Source of the DNA: Aliidiomarina minuta
GTDB lineage: Bacteria; Pseudomonadota; Gammaproteobacteria; Enterobacterales; Alteromonadaceae
Direction of reading: 5' to 3'
Length of the DNA: 64,000 nucleotides
Assembly: GCF_003987145.1 (NCBI RefSeq)
Contig: NZ_PIPL01000003.1
Coordinates: 186,001-250,000 of the forward strand
Under the pieces are notes generated by a model. The model was not told the origin of the DNA. It saw only the letters and a list, made by a program, of their open reading frames with translations, and did no database searches. This document shows, in pieces, positions 26,671 to 35,036 of the stretch. Numbering within the stretch: position 1 is the stretch's first letter; each line of letters opens with the position of its first letter. A program made the position numbers and the translations under genes.

Positions 26671-27936
26671 ATGAATCTGACAGAACTGAAAAACAAGCCT
26701 ATCAGCGAACTCGTTGAGTTGGCCACCAGTCTGGGCCTGGATAATACCGCCCGCTTGCGTAAGCAAGACATTATATTCTCAATTTTAAAAGCCCATGCCA
26801 AAAGTGGTGAAGATATTTTTGGCGATGGCGTCCTCGAGATTTTGCAGGACGGCTTTGGCTTTTTGCGCTCCGGTGACTCTTCGTACCTTGCCGGGCCTGA
26901 TGACATTTACGTGTCGCCCAGCCAGATCCGCAGGTTTAACTTGCGCACTGGCGATACGGTGGCGGGTAAAATCCGGCCGCCCAAAGACGGTGAACGTTAT
27001 TTTGCCCTGCTAAAAATCCGCGAAGTAAACTTTGATAAGCCAGAAAACTCCCGTAATAAAATTCTTTTTGAAAACCTGACCCCGTTACATGCAGAAGAGC
27101 GCATGGTGATGGAGCGTGGCAACGGTTCTACTGAAGATATTACGGCGCGTATACTGGATTTAGCTTCCCCTATCGGCAAAGGGCAACGTGGTTTGGTGGT
27201 AGCACCGCCTAAAGCAGGTAAAACCCTGCTACTGCAGAACATAGCCCAGTCCATTGCAGCGAATCATCCGGATTGCGATCTTATGGTACTGCTCATTGAT
27301 GAGCGTCCGGAAGAAGTGACCGAGATGAGCCGTCTGGTAAAAGGCGAAGTCATTGCTTCTACCTTTGATGAACCTGCCAGCCGTCACGTTCAGGTTGCTG
27401 AGATGGTGATTGAAAAAGCCAAACGCCTGGTTGAACACAAACGTGATGTGGTTATTCTGCTGGATTCCATTACCCGTCTTGCACGTGCCTACAACACAGT
27501 TATCCCAAGTTCAGGTAAAGTACTGACCGGTGGTGTGGATGCCAACGCACTGCATCGTCCAAAACGTTTCTTTGGTGCGGCGCGTAATGTTGAAGAGGGC
27601 GGCAGCCTGACTATCATTGCAACGGCACTGATTGATACCGGCTCAAAAATGGATGAAGTCATTTACGAAGAGTTTAAAGGCACCGGTAATATGGAGCTGC
27701 ACTTAAATCGTAAAATCGCCGAGAAACGTGTATTCCCTGCTATCGACTTCAATCGTTCAGGCACCCGTCGTGAAGAGCTTTTGACCACGCCAGACGAGCT
27801 GCAGAAGATGTGGATTTTACGTAAAATCGTACATCCTATGAATGAAATTGAAGCCATGGAATTCTTAATTGACCGCTTAGTGATGACTAAGACCAATGAT
27901 GAATTCTTCGAATCGATGAAGCGCCAGAAAAGCTAA
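26671..27936 (+). CDS. rho: Transcription termination factor Rho
   Basis: The 421-residue protein (E. coli: 419) begins M-N-L-T-E-L-K, has the N-terminal RNA-binding domain with G-F-G-F-L-R and D-I-Y-V-S-P-S-Q-I-R, the Walker A P-P-K-A-G-K-T, the Walker B L-L-I-D-E-R-P-E-E-V-T-E-M and the Q/R-loop region. Rho is the hexameric RNA translocase that ends transcription at Rho-dependent sites. It follows trxA, with ubiD 40 bases downstream. Confidence 0.97.
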   Translation: MNLTELKNKPISELVELATSLGLDNTARLRKQDIIFSILKAHAKSGEDIFGDGVLEILQDGFGFLRSGDSSYLAGPDDIYVSPSQIRRFNLRTGDTVAGKIRPPKDGERYFALLKIREVNFDKPENSRNKILFENLTPLHAEERMVMERGNGSTEDITARILDLASPIGKGQRGLVVAPPKAGKTLLLQNIAQSIAANHPDCDLMVLLIDERPEEVTEMSRLVKGEVIASTFDEPASRHVQVAEMVIEKAKRLVEHKRDVVILLDSITRLARAYNTVIPSSGKVLTGGVDANALHRPKRFFGAARNVEEGGSLTIIATALIDTGSKMDEVIYEEFKGTGNMELHLNRKIAEKRVFPAIDFNRSGTRREELLTTPDELQKMWILRKIVHPMNEIEAMEFLIDRLVMTKTNDEFFESMKRQKS

Positions 27937-27976
27937 GTAGTCATACTGGCGCTGCACTAGAGGCATTCAAGTCGCT

Positions 27977-29446
27977 ATGAAGTATCAGGACCTACGTGAC
28001 TTTCTGGCGCAGCTGGAAAGTCAGGGTGAGCTTAAACGTATTACCCACGAGATAGACCCTTATCTGGAAATGACAGAAATCGCCGACCGTACCCTGAAAG
28101 CGGGTGGGCCGGCGTTGTTGTTTGAGAACGTCAAAGGGCATCAGATGCCAGTACTGGCAAACCTTTTTGGTACGCCGGATCGGGTTGCCAAAGGCATGGG
28201 CCAGGAAAGTTTAAGCGCCCTGCGCGATGTGGGTAAGTTACTTGCCTACTTAAAAGAGCCTGAGCCTCCCAGTGGTTTCAAAGACGCAGTGAATAAACTG
28301 CCGTTATTGAAAAAAGTTCTCAGCATGGCCCCCAAAGTCATTAAAAAAGCGCCCTGCCAGCAAGTGGTGTTAAGTGGTGATGAGGTTGACTTAGATACTA
28401 TTCCTATCCAGACCTGCTGGCCTGGTGATGCCGCGCCACTGATTACCTGGGGCCTTACGGTCACTCGGGGTCCGCATAAAAAACGTCAGAATCTGGGTAT
28501 TTACCGGCAGCAGAAGCTGGGCAAGAACAAACTTATTATGCGTTGGTTAAGCCATCGTGGTGGTGCTTTGGATTTTCAGGAATTCTGTAAACAGAACCCT
28601 GGCGAGCGTTTTCCTGTTTCTGTCGCTTTAGGAGCCGATCCTGCCACTATTCTGGGTGCGGTTACCCCGGTACCTGACACCTTATCCGAGTATGCCTTCG
28701 CAGGTTTATTACGGGACGGTAAAACCGAAGTGGTGAAGTCTGTGAGCAACGACTTGCAGGTACCAGCGCACGCTGAAATTATTCTGGAAGGCTACATTGA
28801 GGCCGGAGAAACGGCTCCCGAAGGGCCTTATGGCGATCACACCGGCTATTACAATGAAGTGGATGAGTTCCCGGTATTTACCGTGACTCACATCACCCAT
28901 CGTAAAGAACCTATCTACCATACGACCTATACGGGACGCCCACCGGATGAACCCGCGGTGTTAGGTGTGGCTCTGAATGAAGTCTTTATTCCAATTTTGC
29001 AAAAGCAGTTTCCAGAAATTGTAGATTTTTATCTGCCGCCTGAAGGCTGTTCTTATCGTATGGCCGTAGTAACCATGAAGAAGCAGTATCCGGGCCATGC
29101 TAAACGCGTCATGATGGGGGTCTGGTCGTTTCTGCGGCAGTTTATGTACACCAAATTTGTTGTGGTCTGCGATGACGATATCGATGCCCGTGACTGGAAA
29201 GATGTGATCTGGGCGATTACCACGCGCATGGATCCGGCCAGGGACACGGTATTAGTAGAAAATACGCCTATTGATTACCTGGATTTTGCATCACCGGTTT
29301 CCGGTCTGGGTTCAAAAATGGGCATGGATGCGACGAATAAATGGCCGGGTGAAACTGACCGTGAATGGGGCGAACCCATTGTTATGAGTGAAGATGTGAA
29401 AAAGCGCGTTGATGAGCTTTGGCACGAGTTAAATATTTTAGGATAG
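27977..29446 (+). CDS. ubiD: 4-hydroxy-3-polyprenylbenzoate decarboxylase UbiD
   Basis: The 489-residue protein has the UbiD marks, including E-G-P-Y-G-D-H-T-G-Y-Y and the E-x-x-x-R type active-site region. It decarboxylates the polyprenyl hydroxybenzoate in ubiquinone synthesis using prenylated FMN made by UbiX, which is not in this window. It is followed 7 bases later by fre, the same pair as in E. coli. Confidence 0.96.
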   Translation: MKYQDLRDFLAQLESQGELKRITHEIDPYLEMTEIADRTLKAGGPALLFENVKGHQMPVLANLFGTPDRVAKGMGQESLSALRDVGKLLAYLKEPEPPSGFKDAVNKLPLLKKVLSMAPKVIKKAPCQQVVLSGDEVDLDTIPIQTCWPGDAAPLITWGLTVTRGPHKKRQNLGIYRQQKLGKNKLIMRWLSHRGGALDFQEFCKQNPGERFPVSVALGADPATILGAVTPVPDTLSEYAFAGLLRDGKTEVVKSVSNDLQVPAHAEIILEGYIEAGETAPEGPYGDHTGYYNEVDEFPVFTVTHITHRKEPIYHTTYTGRPPDEPAVLGVALNEVFIPILQKQFPEIVDFYLPPEGCSYRMAVVTMKKQYPGHAKRVMMGVWSFLRQFMYTKFVVVCDDDIDARDWKDVIWAITTRMDPARDTVLVENTPIDYLDFASPVSGLGSKMGMDATNKWPGETDREWGEPIVMSEDVKKRVDELWHELNILG

Positions 29447-29453
29447 GCGGTCT

Positions 29454-30152
29454 ATGTCAGTATTGCGTTGTGAAGTAAAAAGCATGAAGTTAATGACACC
29501 CCAGGTGTATCGTGTGGAATTAACACCTTCTGCGCCGGTCGTGTTTTATGCCGGGCAGTATTTACAGGTTGTGATGGGTGAAAACGACAAACGACCTTTT
29601 TCTATTGCATCTATGCCCGCTGATCAGAATCGTCTCGAACTGCATATCGGTGTTGCTGAAGATAACCCGTACTCTACCGAAGTCGTTGAATTGATGCAGA
29701 CCGAGGGTGAAATCAAGGTGGAAGCTCCATTAGGTAGCGCTCATTATCGTGCTGCCAGTGAGCGGGCTATGGTTTTAGTAGCCGGAGGCACCGGATTTTC
29801 CTATGTCTGGTCAATTTTACAACATCACTTGTCGAGTACCGATCCGCGCCATGTTGTGCTGTATTGGGGAGCTCGGCAGTTGAACGATCTGTACCTGCAT
29901 GAACAGCTGGAGCAAATGCAGCGTATGCATGAGAACTTTAGTTATCGACCGGTACTGGAGTCGCCTCCGGCGGAATGGGAACATAGCCGAGGTCTGGTTC
30001 ACCATGCTGTATTAGGTGATTTTGCTAATCTGGAAGCGCTGGATATTTATGTCGCTGGGCGCTTTGAAATGGTGCGAGTGGTCCGGGATGAATTTATTCA
30101 GCGTGGGTTACCAGAAAACCAGCTATACGGTGATGCCTTAAGTTTTATTTAA
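29454..30152 (+). CDS. fre: NAD(P)H-flavin reductase Fre
   Basis: The 232-residue protein has the ferredoxin-reductase fold with R-P-F-S-I-A-S (flavin) and V-A-G-G-T-G-F-S-Y (nicotinamide). Fre reduces free FMN or FAD with NAD(P)H; the reduced flavin can serve the prenyl-FMN branch of UbiX/UbiD, which may explain its constant place after ubiD. The next transcript on this strand begins at about 30178. Confidence 0.93.
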   Translation: MSVLRCEVKSMKLMTPQVYRVELTPSAPVVFYAGQYLQVVMGENDKRPFSIASMPADQNRLELHIGVAEDNPYSTEVVELMQTEGEIKVEAPLGSAHYRAASERAMVLVAGGTGFSYVWSILQHHLSSTDPRHVVLYWGARQLNDLYLHEQLEQMQRMHENFSYRPVLESPPAEWEHSRGLVHHAVLGDFANLEALDIYVAGRFEMVRVVRDEFIQRGLPENQLYGDALSFI

Positions 30153-30165
30153 ATATCAGTTCGGC

Positions 30166-30171
30166 TATACT
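30166..30171 (+). promoter_or_regulatory. Candidate -10 box of the thiamin operon
   Basis: TATACT lies 31 bases before the TPP aptamer; no convincing -35 box is seen. It would start the RNA near 30178. Confidence 0.35.
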
Positions 30172-30201
30172 GCCGCTGATCTTGCAAGCACATATGCAAA
30201 T

Positions 30202-30288
30202 ATGCCAAGGGGTGCCTGGATACAGGCTGAGATGCTAAGCGAACCCTTTTTACCTGATCCGGTTAATACTGGCGTAGGGATTGGTCAT
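30202..30288 (+). ncRNA. TPP riboswitch (THI element)
   Basis: The conserved parts occur in order: GGGGTGCC (30209-30216), GGCTGAGA (30225-30232), ACCC (30243-30246), CTGATCCGGTTAATACTGG (30254-30272) and CGTAGGGA (30273-30280), closed by a P1 stem of ATGCCA with TGGTCAT. This matches the THI-box consensus. It lies upstream of a TonB receptor and three more genes that fit thiamin uptake and salvage, so it should shut them when thiamin pyrophosphate is plentiful. Confidence 0.95.
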
Positions 30289-30315
30289 ACAATTCGTAAC
30301 TATATAGTCTGCCCG

Positions 30316-30356
30316 TAACCGGATCTCATCTTTTTTTTTAGTTAAAGACGAGATCC
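30316..30356 (+). promoter_or_regulatory. Expression platform: alternative pairing that can hide the ribosome site
   Basis: TAACCGGATC (30316-30325) is fully complementary to GATCCGGTTA (30256-30265) inside the aptamer. The overlapping GGATCTC (30321-30327) with TCTTT (30329-30333) is complementary to GAGATCC (30350-30356) and AAAGA (30344-30348), which covers the GAGA ribosome-binding region of the ATG at 30360. The two pairings exclude each other. The T tract at 30331-30339 lies in the hairpin loop, which favours translational control over termination. Confidence 0.7.
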
Positions 30357-30359
30357 ACC

Positions 30360-32453
30360 ATGAAAAAATCAATTCTAAGTACAGCTATTGCAATGCTTCT
30401 GGCGCCGACACTGGCGCTTGCGGATGATGACGCGTCTATTGAGCGTATCACCGTCGTCGGTGACTTTCGTGCGCAGGGTATTGAAGATTTGCCTGGTAGT
30501 GTCAGCGTTTTAAGTGGCGAAGACATGCGTCAGCGTCAGGCTGAGCACCTCGAAGAAAGCCTCAATATGGCGCCCAATGTGAATCTGGCCGCCGGTGCCT
30601 CACGCGCTAGCTTTTTCCAGATTAGAGGTATTGGTGAGCGCAGTCAGTTTGTAGACCCCATCAGTCCTTCTGTTGGCTTAATCATTGACGGCATTAATTA
30701 CAGTGGCCTGGGCGCTGCTGGTACTTTGTTTGATATCGCGCAGGTAGAAGTATTCCGTGGTCCGCAAAGTACTCGTTTCGGCGCGGATGCCATGGCTGGC
30801 ATGATTTATCTGAGCAGTACACCGGTTTCAGATGCGACCAGTGGTGAGCTGGAATTGAGTATGGCGAACTACAACACTTACAGTTCAGGTCTGGCGTTTG
30901 GTGGGGCTGTTAATGAGAACCTTAGCGCCCGGGGCTCACTGCAATTACATAGCAGTGACGGCTTTATGGAAAACATCCATCTGGGCCGCAGTGATACGCA
31001 AAATCAGGATGAACTGACAGCACGGCTGAACATGCTCTGGCAGGTGTCGCAAACACTGGACATGCATTTTACCTATCATCGCTTTGATATCGACAACGGT
31101 TATGATGCTTGGTCGCTGGATCAAAACCGCGATACCCTTTCAGATGAACCTGGTCGCGATACGCTGGATAGCCATGCGGGCAGGGTACAGGCCAATTGGA
31201 GCGGACTGCAGGGCAGTGAAATACAGCTTTCGTTGAGTGCACTGACTGCAGATAGTGAGTACAGCTTTGATGAAGACTGGTCTTACGTAGGTATTGCACC
31301 GGGTTGGGAATACAGCTCTTTTGACGCCTATTTCCGCGAGCGTGACGACCTGACCGCAGAGGCGCGCTGGTTGTCAACAGAGCCTGTTAATCTTTTTGGT
31401 ACAGTTACCGACTGGGTAGCAGGTGCCTACCTGCGCAGCAACGACACCGACTTAACCCGTGAGTATACTTATCTGGTTGCTCCTTTCAGCAGCGAGTATG
31501 AAACTCAGACCTGGGCTGTTTATGGTGAACTGCAACAACAGTGGACTCCTCGCCTTCATGCCAGTTACGGTCTTCGGCTGCAAGGTTATGATAATGACTA
31601 TATTGATAGCCGGGGCATTGAAGCCAACCCGAGTGATACCACCTGGGGTGGTCGTGCCAGCCTGCAATATGAACTGGATAACGAACAGCAGGTGTATGTT
31701 TCAGTGGCCCGTGGTTTTAAGCAAGGTGGAGTGAATGGCGAAGCCCTGGGTCGAGCAAGTGATGACGGGCTTAGTGAGGTCAGCGAGTTTTTGGAATCAC
31801 GGGCTACCTTTGCACCTGAGCTTTTAATCAGCACCGAAGCCGGTTACCGGGCGTTCTTCCCAGAACAAAGCATGGGCGTTCACTTGACTGCTTTTTACAG
31901 CTGGCGCGATGATATGCAGGTCAGCGCTTATGTGGAGCGTGATCAGCAGTTTGTTTCTTATCTGGACAACGCCTCATCAGGTATAAATTACGGTGTGGAA
32001 GCCGAGTTTGACTATCTGCCCACTGACCGTATGCGCTGGTTTGCCAGCCTGGGTTTACTGCAAACTGAATTACGTGACTTCGTGCTGGAAGACGGTGAAA
32101 ACATCACCGGCCGTTCGCAGGCGCATGCACCTGCTTATCAGTTCCATGCTGGTGGCGAATTTGCGTTGCTACCAGGTTTGCAGCTGCGGGTTGAAGTGGA
32201 TGGCCGCGATAGTTTCTATTTCTCTAATTCTCATGATGATAAGTCATCGGCCTATCAGTTAGTGCATGCACGACTTAACTATGAATTCGGAGACTGGTTG
32301 TTTAGCTTATGGGCGCGCAACCTGCTGAATGAAGATTATGAAACTCGTGGGTTTAGTTTCGGTAATGACCCTCGTGACGAATATGCGCCGGCGTCGTATG
32401 TGCAATACGGGGAACCGCGTCGGTTCGGTTTAACTGCACGTTATAGTTTCTAG
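30360..32453 (+). CDS. TonB-dependent outer-membrane receptor, probable thiamin transporter
   Basis: The 697-residue protein has a signal peptide (cut near A-L-A-D-D), a TonB-box-like E-R-I-T-V-V-G, a plug domain (R-G-I-G-E-R-S near 95) and a 22-strand barrel ending in a C-terminal Phe (A-R-Y-S-F). TonB receptors import scarce ligands across the outer membrane. Control by a TPP riboswitch and the downstream genes point to thiamin or its phosphates as the ligand; the sequence alone does not prove it. It is the first gene of a four-gene operon. Confidence 0.9.
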   Translation: MKKSILSTAIAMLLAPTLALADDDASIERITVVGDFRAQGIEDLPGSVSVLSGEDMRQRQAEHLEESLNMAPNVNLAAGASRASFFQIRGIGERSQFVDPISPSVGLIIDGINYSGLGAAGTLFDIAQVEVFRGPQSTRFGADAMAGMIYLSSTPVSDATSGELELSMANYNTYSSGLAFGGAVNENLSARGSLQLHSSDGFMENIHLGRSDTQNQDELTARLNMLWQVSQTLDMHFTYHRFDIDNGYDAWSLDQNRDTLSDEPGRDTLDSHAGRVQANWSGLQGSEIQLSLSALTADSEYSFDEDWSYVGIAPGWEYSSFDAYFRERDDLTAEARWLSTEPVNLFGTVTDWVAGAYLRSNDTDLTREYTYLVAPFSSEYETQTWAVYGELQQQWTPRLHASYGLRLQGYDNDYIDSRGIEANPSDTTWGGRASLQYELDNEQQVYVSVARGFKQGGVNGEALGRASDDGLSEVSEFLESRATFAPELLISTEAGYRAFFPEQSMGVHLTAFYSWRDDMQVSAYVERDQQFVSYLDNASSGINYGVEAEFDYLPTDRMRWFASLGLLQTELRDFVLEDGENITGRSQAHAPAYQFHAGGEFALLPGLQLRVEVDGRDSFYFSNSHDDKSSAYQLVHARLNYEFGDWLFSLWARNLLNEDYETRGFSFGNDPRDEYAPASYVQYGEPRRFGLTARYSF

Positions 32454-32461
32454 AGGTAGGT

Positions 32462-32710
32462 ATGCAATTTTCTGCTGAAATATCTTTATATCCATTGGCC
32501 GATGAGTATCGGCCCGTAATAAAAGACTTTGTAGAGCGCCTGGCGACCTACCCCGATCTGGTCGTCAATACCAACACTATGAGCACGCAAATATTTGGTG
32601 ATTATAAGATAGTGATGGAAGTGCTCACTAAAGAACTGGAGCGGGTTTACCAGAAGGTGCCCAGTCAGGTTCTGGTATGCAAGTTCATTAATAGCGATCT
32701 CAGGCCTTAA
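32462..32710 (+). CDS. YkoF/MTH1187-like thiamin-binding protein
   Basis: The 82-residue protein matches the small YkoF-like fold: S-A-E-I-S-L-Y-P-L at the start, then a T-N-T-M-S-T-Q-I-F-G-D-Y turn and V-L-V-C-K-F at the end. In Bacillus YkoF binds hydroxymethylpyrimidine/thiamin in the ykoCDEF uptake system. No signal peptide is present, so it would act in the cytosol as a chaperone or buffer for the vitamin. AGAGGTAGGT precedes the ATG. Its TAA overlaps the ATG of the next gene (TAATG). Confidence 0.78.
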   Translation: MQFSAEISLYPLADEYRPVIKDFVERLATYPDLVVNTNTMSTQIFGDYKIVMEVLTKELERVYQKVPSQVLVCKFINSDLRP

Positions 32711-33303
32711 TGGCAGCGTTTCTTGATGCGCTGATGCTATCCTCTCCCTGGGAGTTGCTGGCAGTAGTTCTGGCGATTGCTTATCTGACCCTGGCAATTC
32801 GTCAGAGCCTCTGGTGCTGGCCTGCGGCAGCTATTGGAGCCGTTATATACACAGTGCTGTTTGCCGATGCCCGACTATATATGGAGAGCCTGCTACAGGC
32901 CTTTTATTTGGTTATGGCCGCATACGGTTTCTGGCAGTGGAAGCGCGGTGCTCCTGGTAAAAATGCAGAGCTTAAGGTCACCCAACTGAACTGGCGCTGG
33001 CATTTATACAGTATCATTGTGTTGAGTGTATTAAGCCTGTGCATCGTCTGGTTGCTGACCCATTACACGGATGCAGAAGAAGTTTACCTGGACACCTTTA
33101 CCACTGTTTTTAGTTTTTTCGCTACCTTCCTGGTAACGAAAAAAATACTGGAAACCTGGTACTACTGGCTGGTGATAGACTCGTTTTATGTGTTTTTATT
33201 CTGGAGCAAAGGCTTTTATGCCACAGCACTCCTGTTTGCTTTGTACACAGTGATGGTCGTCATCGCATTTTGGCGCTGGCGTCAGGATATGGTGCGTAAC
33301 TGA
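32710..33303 (+). CDS. PnuC/PnuT family inner-membrane vitamin transporter (probable PnuT)
   Basis: The 197-residue protein has about seven membrane helices and the PnuC-type W-x-x-W and W-Y-Y-W-L-V-I-D-S-F-Y segments. PnuC carries nicotinamide riboside, but the related PnuT, which carries thiamin, is found under TPP riboswitches. The context here (TPP element, TonB receptor, kinase) supports PnuT. It overlaps its neighbours at TAATG and TGATG. PnuC-type carriers rely on phosphorylation inside the cell to trap the substrate, which fits the kinase that follows. Confidence 0.82.
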   Translation: MAAFLDALMLSSPWELLAVVLAIAYLTLAIRQSLWCWPAAAIGAVIYTVLFADARLYMESLLQAFYLVMAAYGFWQWKRGAPGKNAELKVTQLNWRWHLYSIIVLSVLSLCIVWLLTHYTDAEEVYLDTFTTVFSFFATFLVTKKILETWYYWLVIDSFYVFLFWSKGFYATALLFALYTVMVVIAFWRWRQDMVRN

Positions 33304-34079
33304 TGAAAACTGATATTCATGAGTTATTGAAGCAGCTACCACTGGAAGGTGAGTGGGAAGCTAAAAAACTTAATGGTGGCGAAGTAAATAGCAGCTGGAA
33401 AATCAGTAATCAAGAGACAACGTACTTCCTGAAGGCCCAGCGCTCGGAGCAACGTAACCAGATTGACCGAAGTGCTGAGGTCAGTCTGCAGCGGCAGTTA
33501 AGCGAACTGGATTTGTGCCCTGCAATTGAATATGCCAGCGATAATTATGAGCTGGTACTTTTCGTTTGGGAGAATGCGGCGACATTAAAGCAGAGTGTTA
33601 TGGATGAACGCAGTCGCATGCAAATTCTGGCCAATACACTGTGGCGGATTCACCATTGTAAGCCGAGGCTTAATAATTGGTCGTTGTATGATCGCATCAG
33701 CCATTATTGCGATAGTCTGGCGCATAATGCACCGCAACTTGCTCAAGCCTATTTAGAACAGTTACAACATTTTAGCGGGCTGGTCCGGGACTGGGATAAA
33801 GAGGGTGGCTGTTTTTGCCATAATGACTTGTCACTGGATCATATTTTGCTCAGTGAGCCCGTGAAAGTTGTCGACTGGGAATACGCCGGTTACGGACACC
33901 CCTATTTTGATATCGCTTCCTGTATTGAAATCAATGAGCTGCAACAGGCTCAGGTGCAGCTGTTATGTCACTATTACAGTCAAGCCAGCAATAGTGAGGT
34001 GACACCCGGCGAGATAGCTTCCTGGCGCGCTTTAGTGGGCATACTGAATGAGCTCTGGTATGCGCTGCAAAAAACTTAA
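33303..34079 (+). CDS. Aminoglycoside-phosphotransferase-fold kinase, probable thiamin kinase
   Basis: The 258-residue protein has the APH/choline-kinase fold: a nucleotide-loop N-G-G-E-V-N-S-S-W, a catalytic C-H-N-D-L-S-L-D-H and V-D-W-E-Y-A-G (magnesium Asp). In the family the loop reads H-x-D-x(4)-N; here the Asn position is His. Placement after the PnuT-like gene suggests it phosphorylates thiamin to thiamin monophosphate, as ThiK does. Homoserine or another alcohol cannot be excluded. It is the last gene of the operon and overlaps the convergent flagellin gene by 4 bases. Confidence 0.7.
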   Translation: MKTDIHELLKQLPLEGEWEAKKLNGGEVNSSWKISNQETTYFLKAQRSEQRNQIDRSAEVSLQRQLSELDLCPAIEYASDNYELVLFVWENAATLKQSVMDERSRMQILANTLWRIHHCKPRLNNWSLYDRISHYCDSLAHNAPQLAQAYLEQLQHFSGLVRDWDKEGGCFCHNDLSLDHILLSEPVKVVDWEYAGYGHPYFDIASCIEINELQQAQVQLLCHYYSQASNSEVTPGEIASWRALVGILNELWYALQKT

Positions 34080-34885
34080 TCGAGTAAATTAAGCACCTGA
34101 TTACGTTGTAAGTTAGCCTGCCCCAGCACTGCAATATTGGCCTGCGACAATATCGAGTTACGGGTACTTTCAGCAGTAGCCTGAGCATAGTCCAGGTCGC
34201 GAATGCGCGAGCGGGCAGCTTGCGTGTTCACATCCGCTGAAGTCAGGTTATTAACCGCGCTCATGAAAGCGCTTTGCTGTGCTCCAAATTCGGCGCGTGT
34301 TTTATCAACAGTCTCGCTCATTTGATCAACACTGCTGATAGCGTCCATAGCTCCCTGACTGGATGTGAGATCAATAGCATCCAGTGCATCGAGGCCGCGG
34401 GCTCTTAAGTCAGCGCCGCTAACGGTCATACGCTGTTCTTCGCCACCGCGCCCGCTACCGACCATAAAGCCGCGTTCCACTTCCTCATTCAGCAGGTTTT
34501 GCTCGCCCATCGAGGTGGTATCAATGGCGCGGTAAATACCATCCCGAAGCTCGTTTACTTCAGACTGCAAGGCCTGGCGATCATTGTCGTTTAAGATGCC
34601 ATTGCCAGCCTGAATACTAAGTTCACGAATGCGTTGCAGATCATTAGTAATCTGCTGCATACCGCCTTCTGCCACCTGAAGCATCGAAATGCCATCAAAG
34701 GCGTTGCGCACAGAACGCTGGTAAGCACTGGCTTCTGAGTTCATACGCTCAATGATTTGCAATGCAGCGGCGTCATCAGCAGCGGAATTGACCCGGTTAC
34801 CGGAAGCCATTTGTTCCATGCGTTTGTCCTGCGCACTCATGGTGTATTGCAGAATGCTAAGGTTGGGGGCTTTGTTAATATCCAT
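34076..34885 (-). CDS. Short, orphan flagellin-like protein
   Basis: The 269-residue protein has the flagellin N-terminal D0/D1 pattern (S-G-N-R-V-N-S-A-A-D-D-A-A-A-L-Q-I) and the C-terminal one (A-R-S-R-I-R-D-L-D-Y-A-Q-A-T), with only about 100 variable residues between. The start at 34885 has GGAG 5 bases upstream; an ATG-like start at 34909 is less likely. No fliD, fliS, hook or other flagellar gene is near. It may be a minor or junction flagellin, or a relic. The usual N-terminal N-T-N and L-S-S-G are changed to N-K-A and M-A-S-G, so it is divergent. Confidence 0.85.
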   Translation of the reverse strand: MDINKAPNLSILQYTMSAQDKRMEQMASGNRVNSAADDAAALQIIERMNSEASAYQRSVRNAFDGISMLQVAEGGMQQITNDLQRIRELSIQAGNGILNDNDRQALQSEVNELRDGIYRAIDTTSMGEQNLLNEEVERGFMVGSGRGGEEQRMTVSGADLRARGLDALDAIDLTSSQGAMDAISSVDQMSETVDKTRAEFGAQQSAFMSAVNNLTSADVNTQAARSRIRDLDYAQATAESTRNSILSQANIAVLGQANLQRNQVLNLLD

Positions 34886-34922
34886 TATTTCTCCAGTGGT
34901 CCTAGCCACATCTTAATAACTG

Positions 34923-34928
34923 ATTATA
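34923..34928 (-). promoter_or_regulatory. Candidate -10 box of the flagellin-like gene
   Basis: On the minus strand TATAAT is a perfect -10 box, 38 bases before the ATG at 34885. I see neither a good -35 box nor a sigma-28 consensus (TAAA-N15-GCCGATAA). Confidence 0.4.
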
Positions 34929-35036
34929 ACCTTATTTTATTAAAGTTGAACAATTTTTATACGCCACCCCGGCTTTTCATGAGTATCTAAAAAATTCATG
35001 CTAAATTAATCGCTTAAGCAGACAGCAGGAGTATCC

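Noticed and set aside
34950..34990. TAAAGTT on the plus strand upstream of the MFS gene as a sigma-28 -35 box
   Set aside because: No GCCGATAA-like -10 box follows at the correct distance and it faces away from the flagellin gene.
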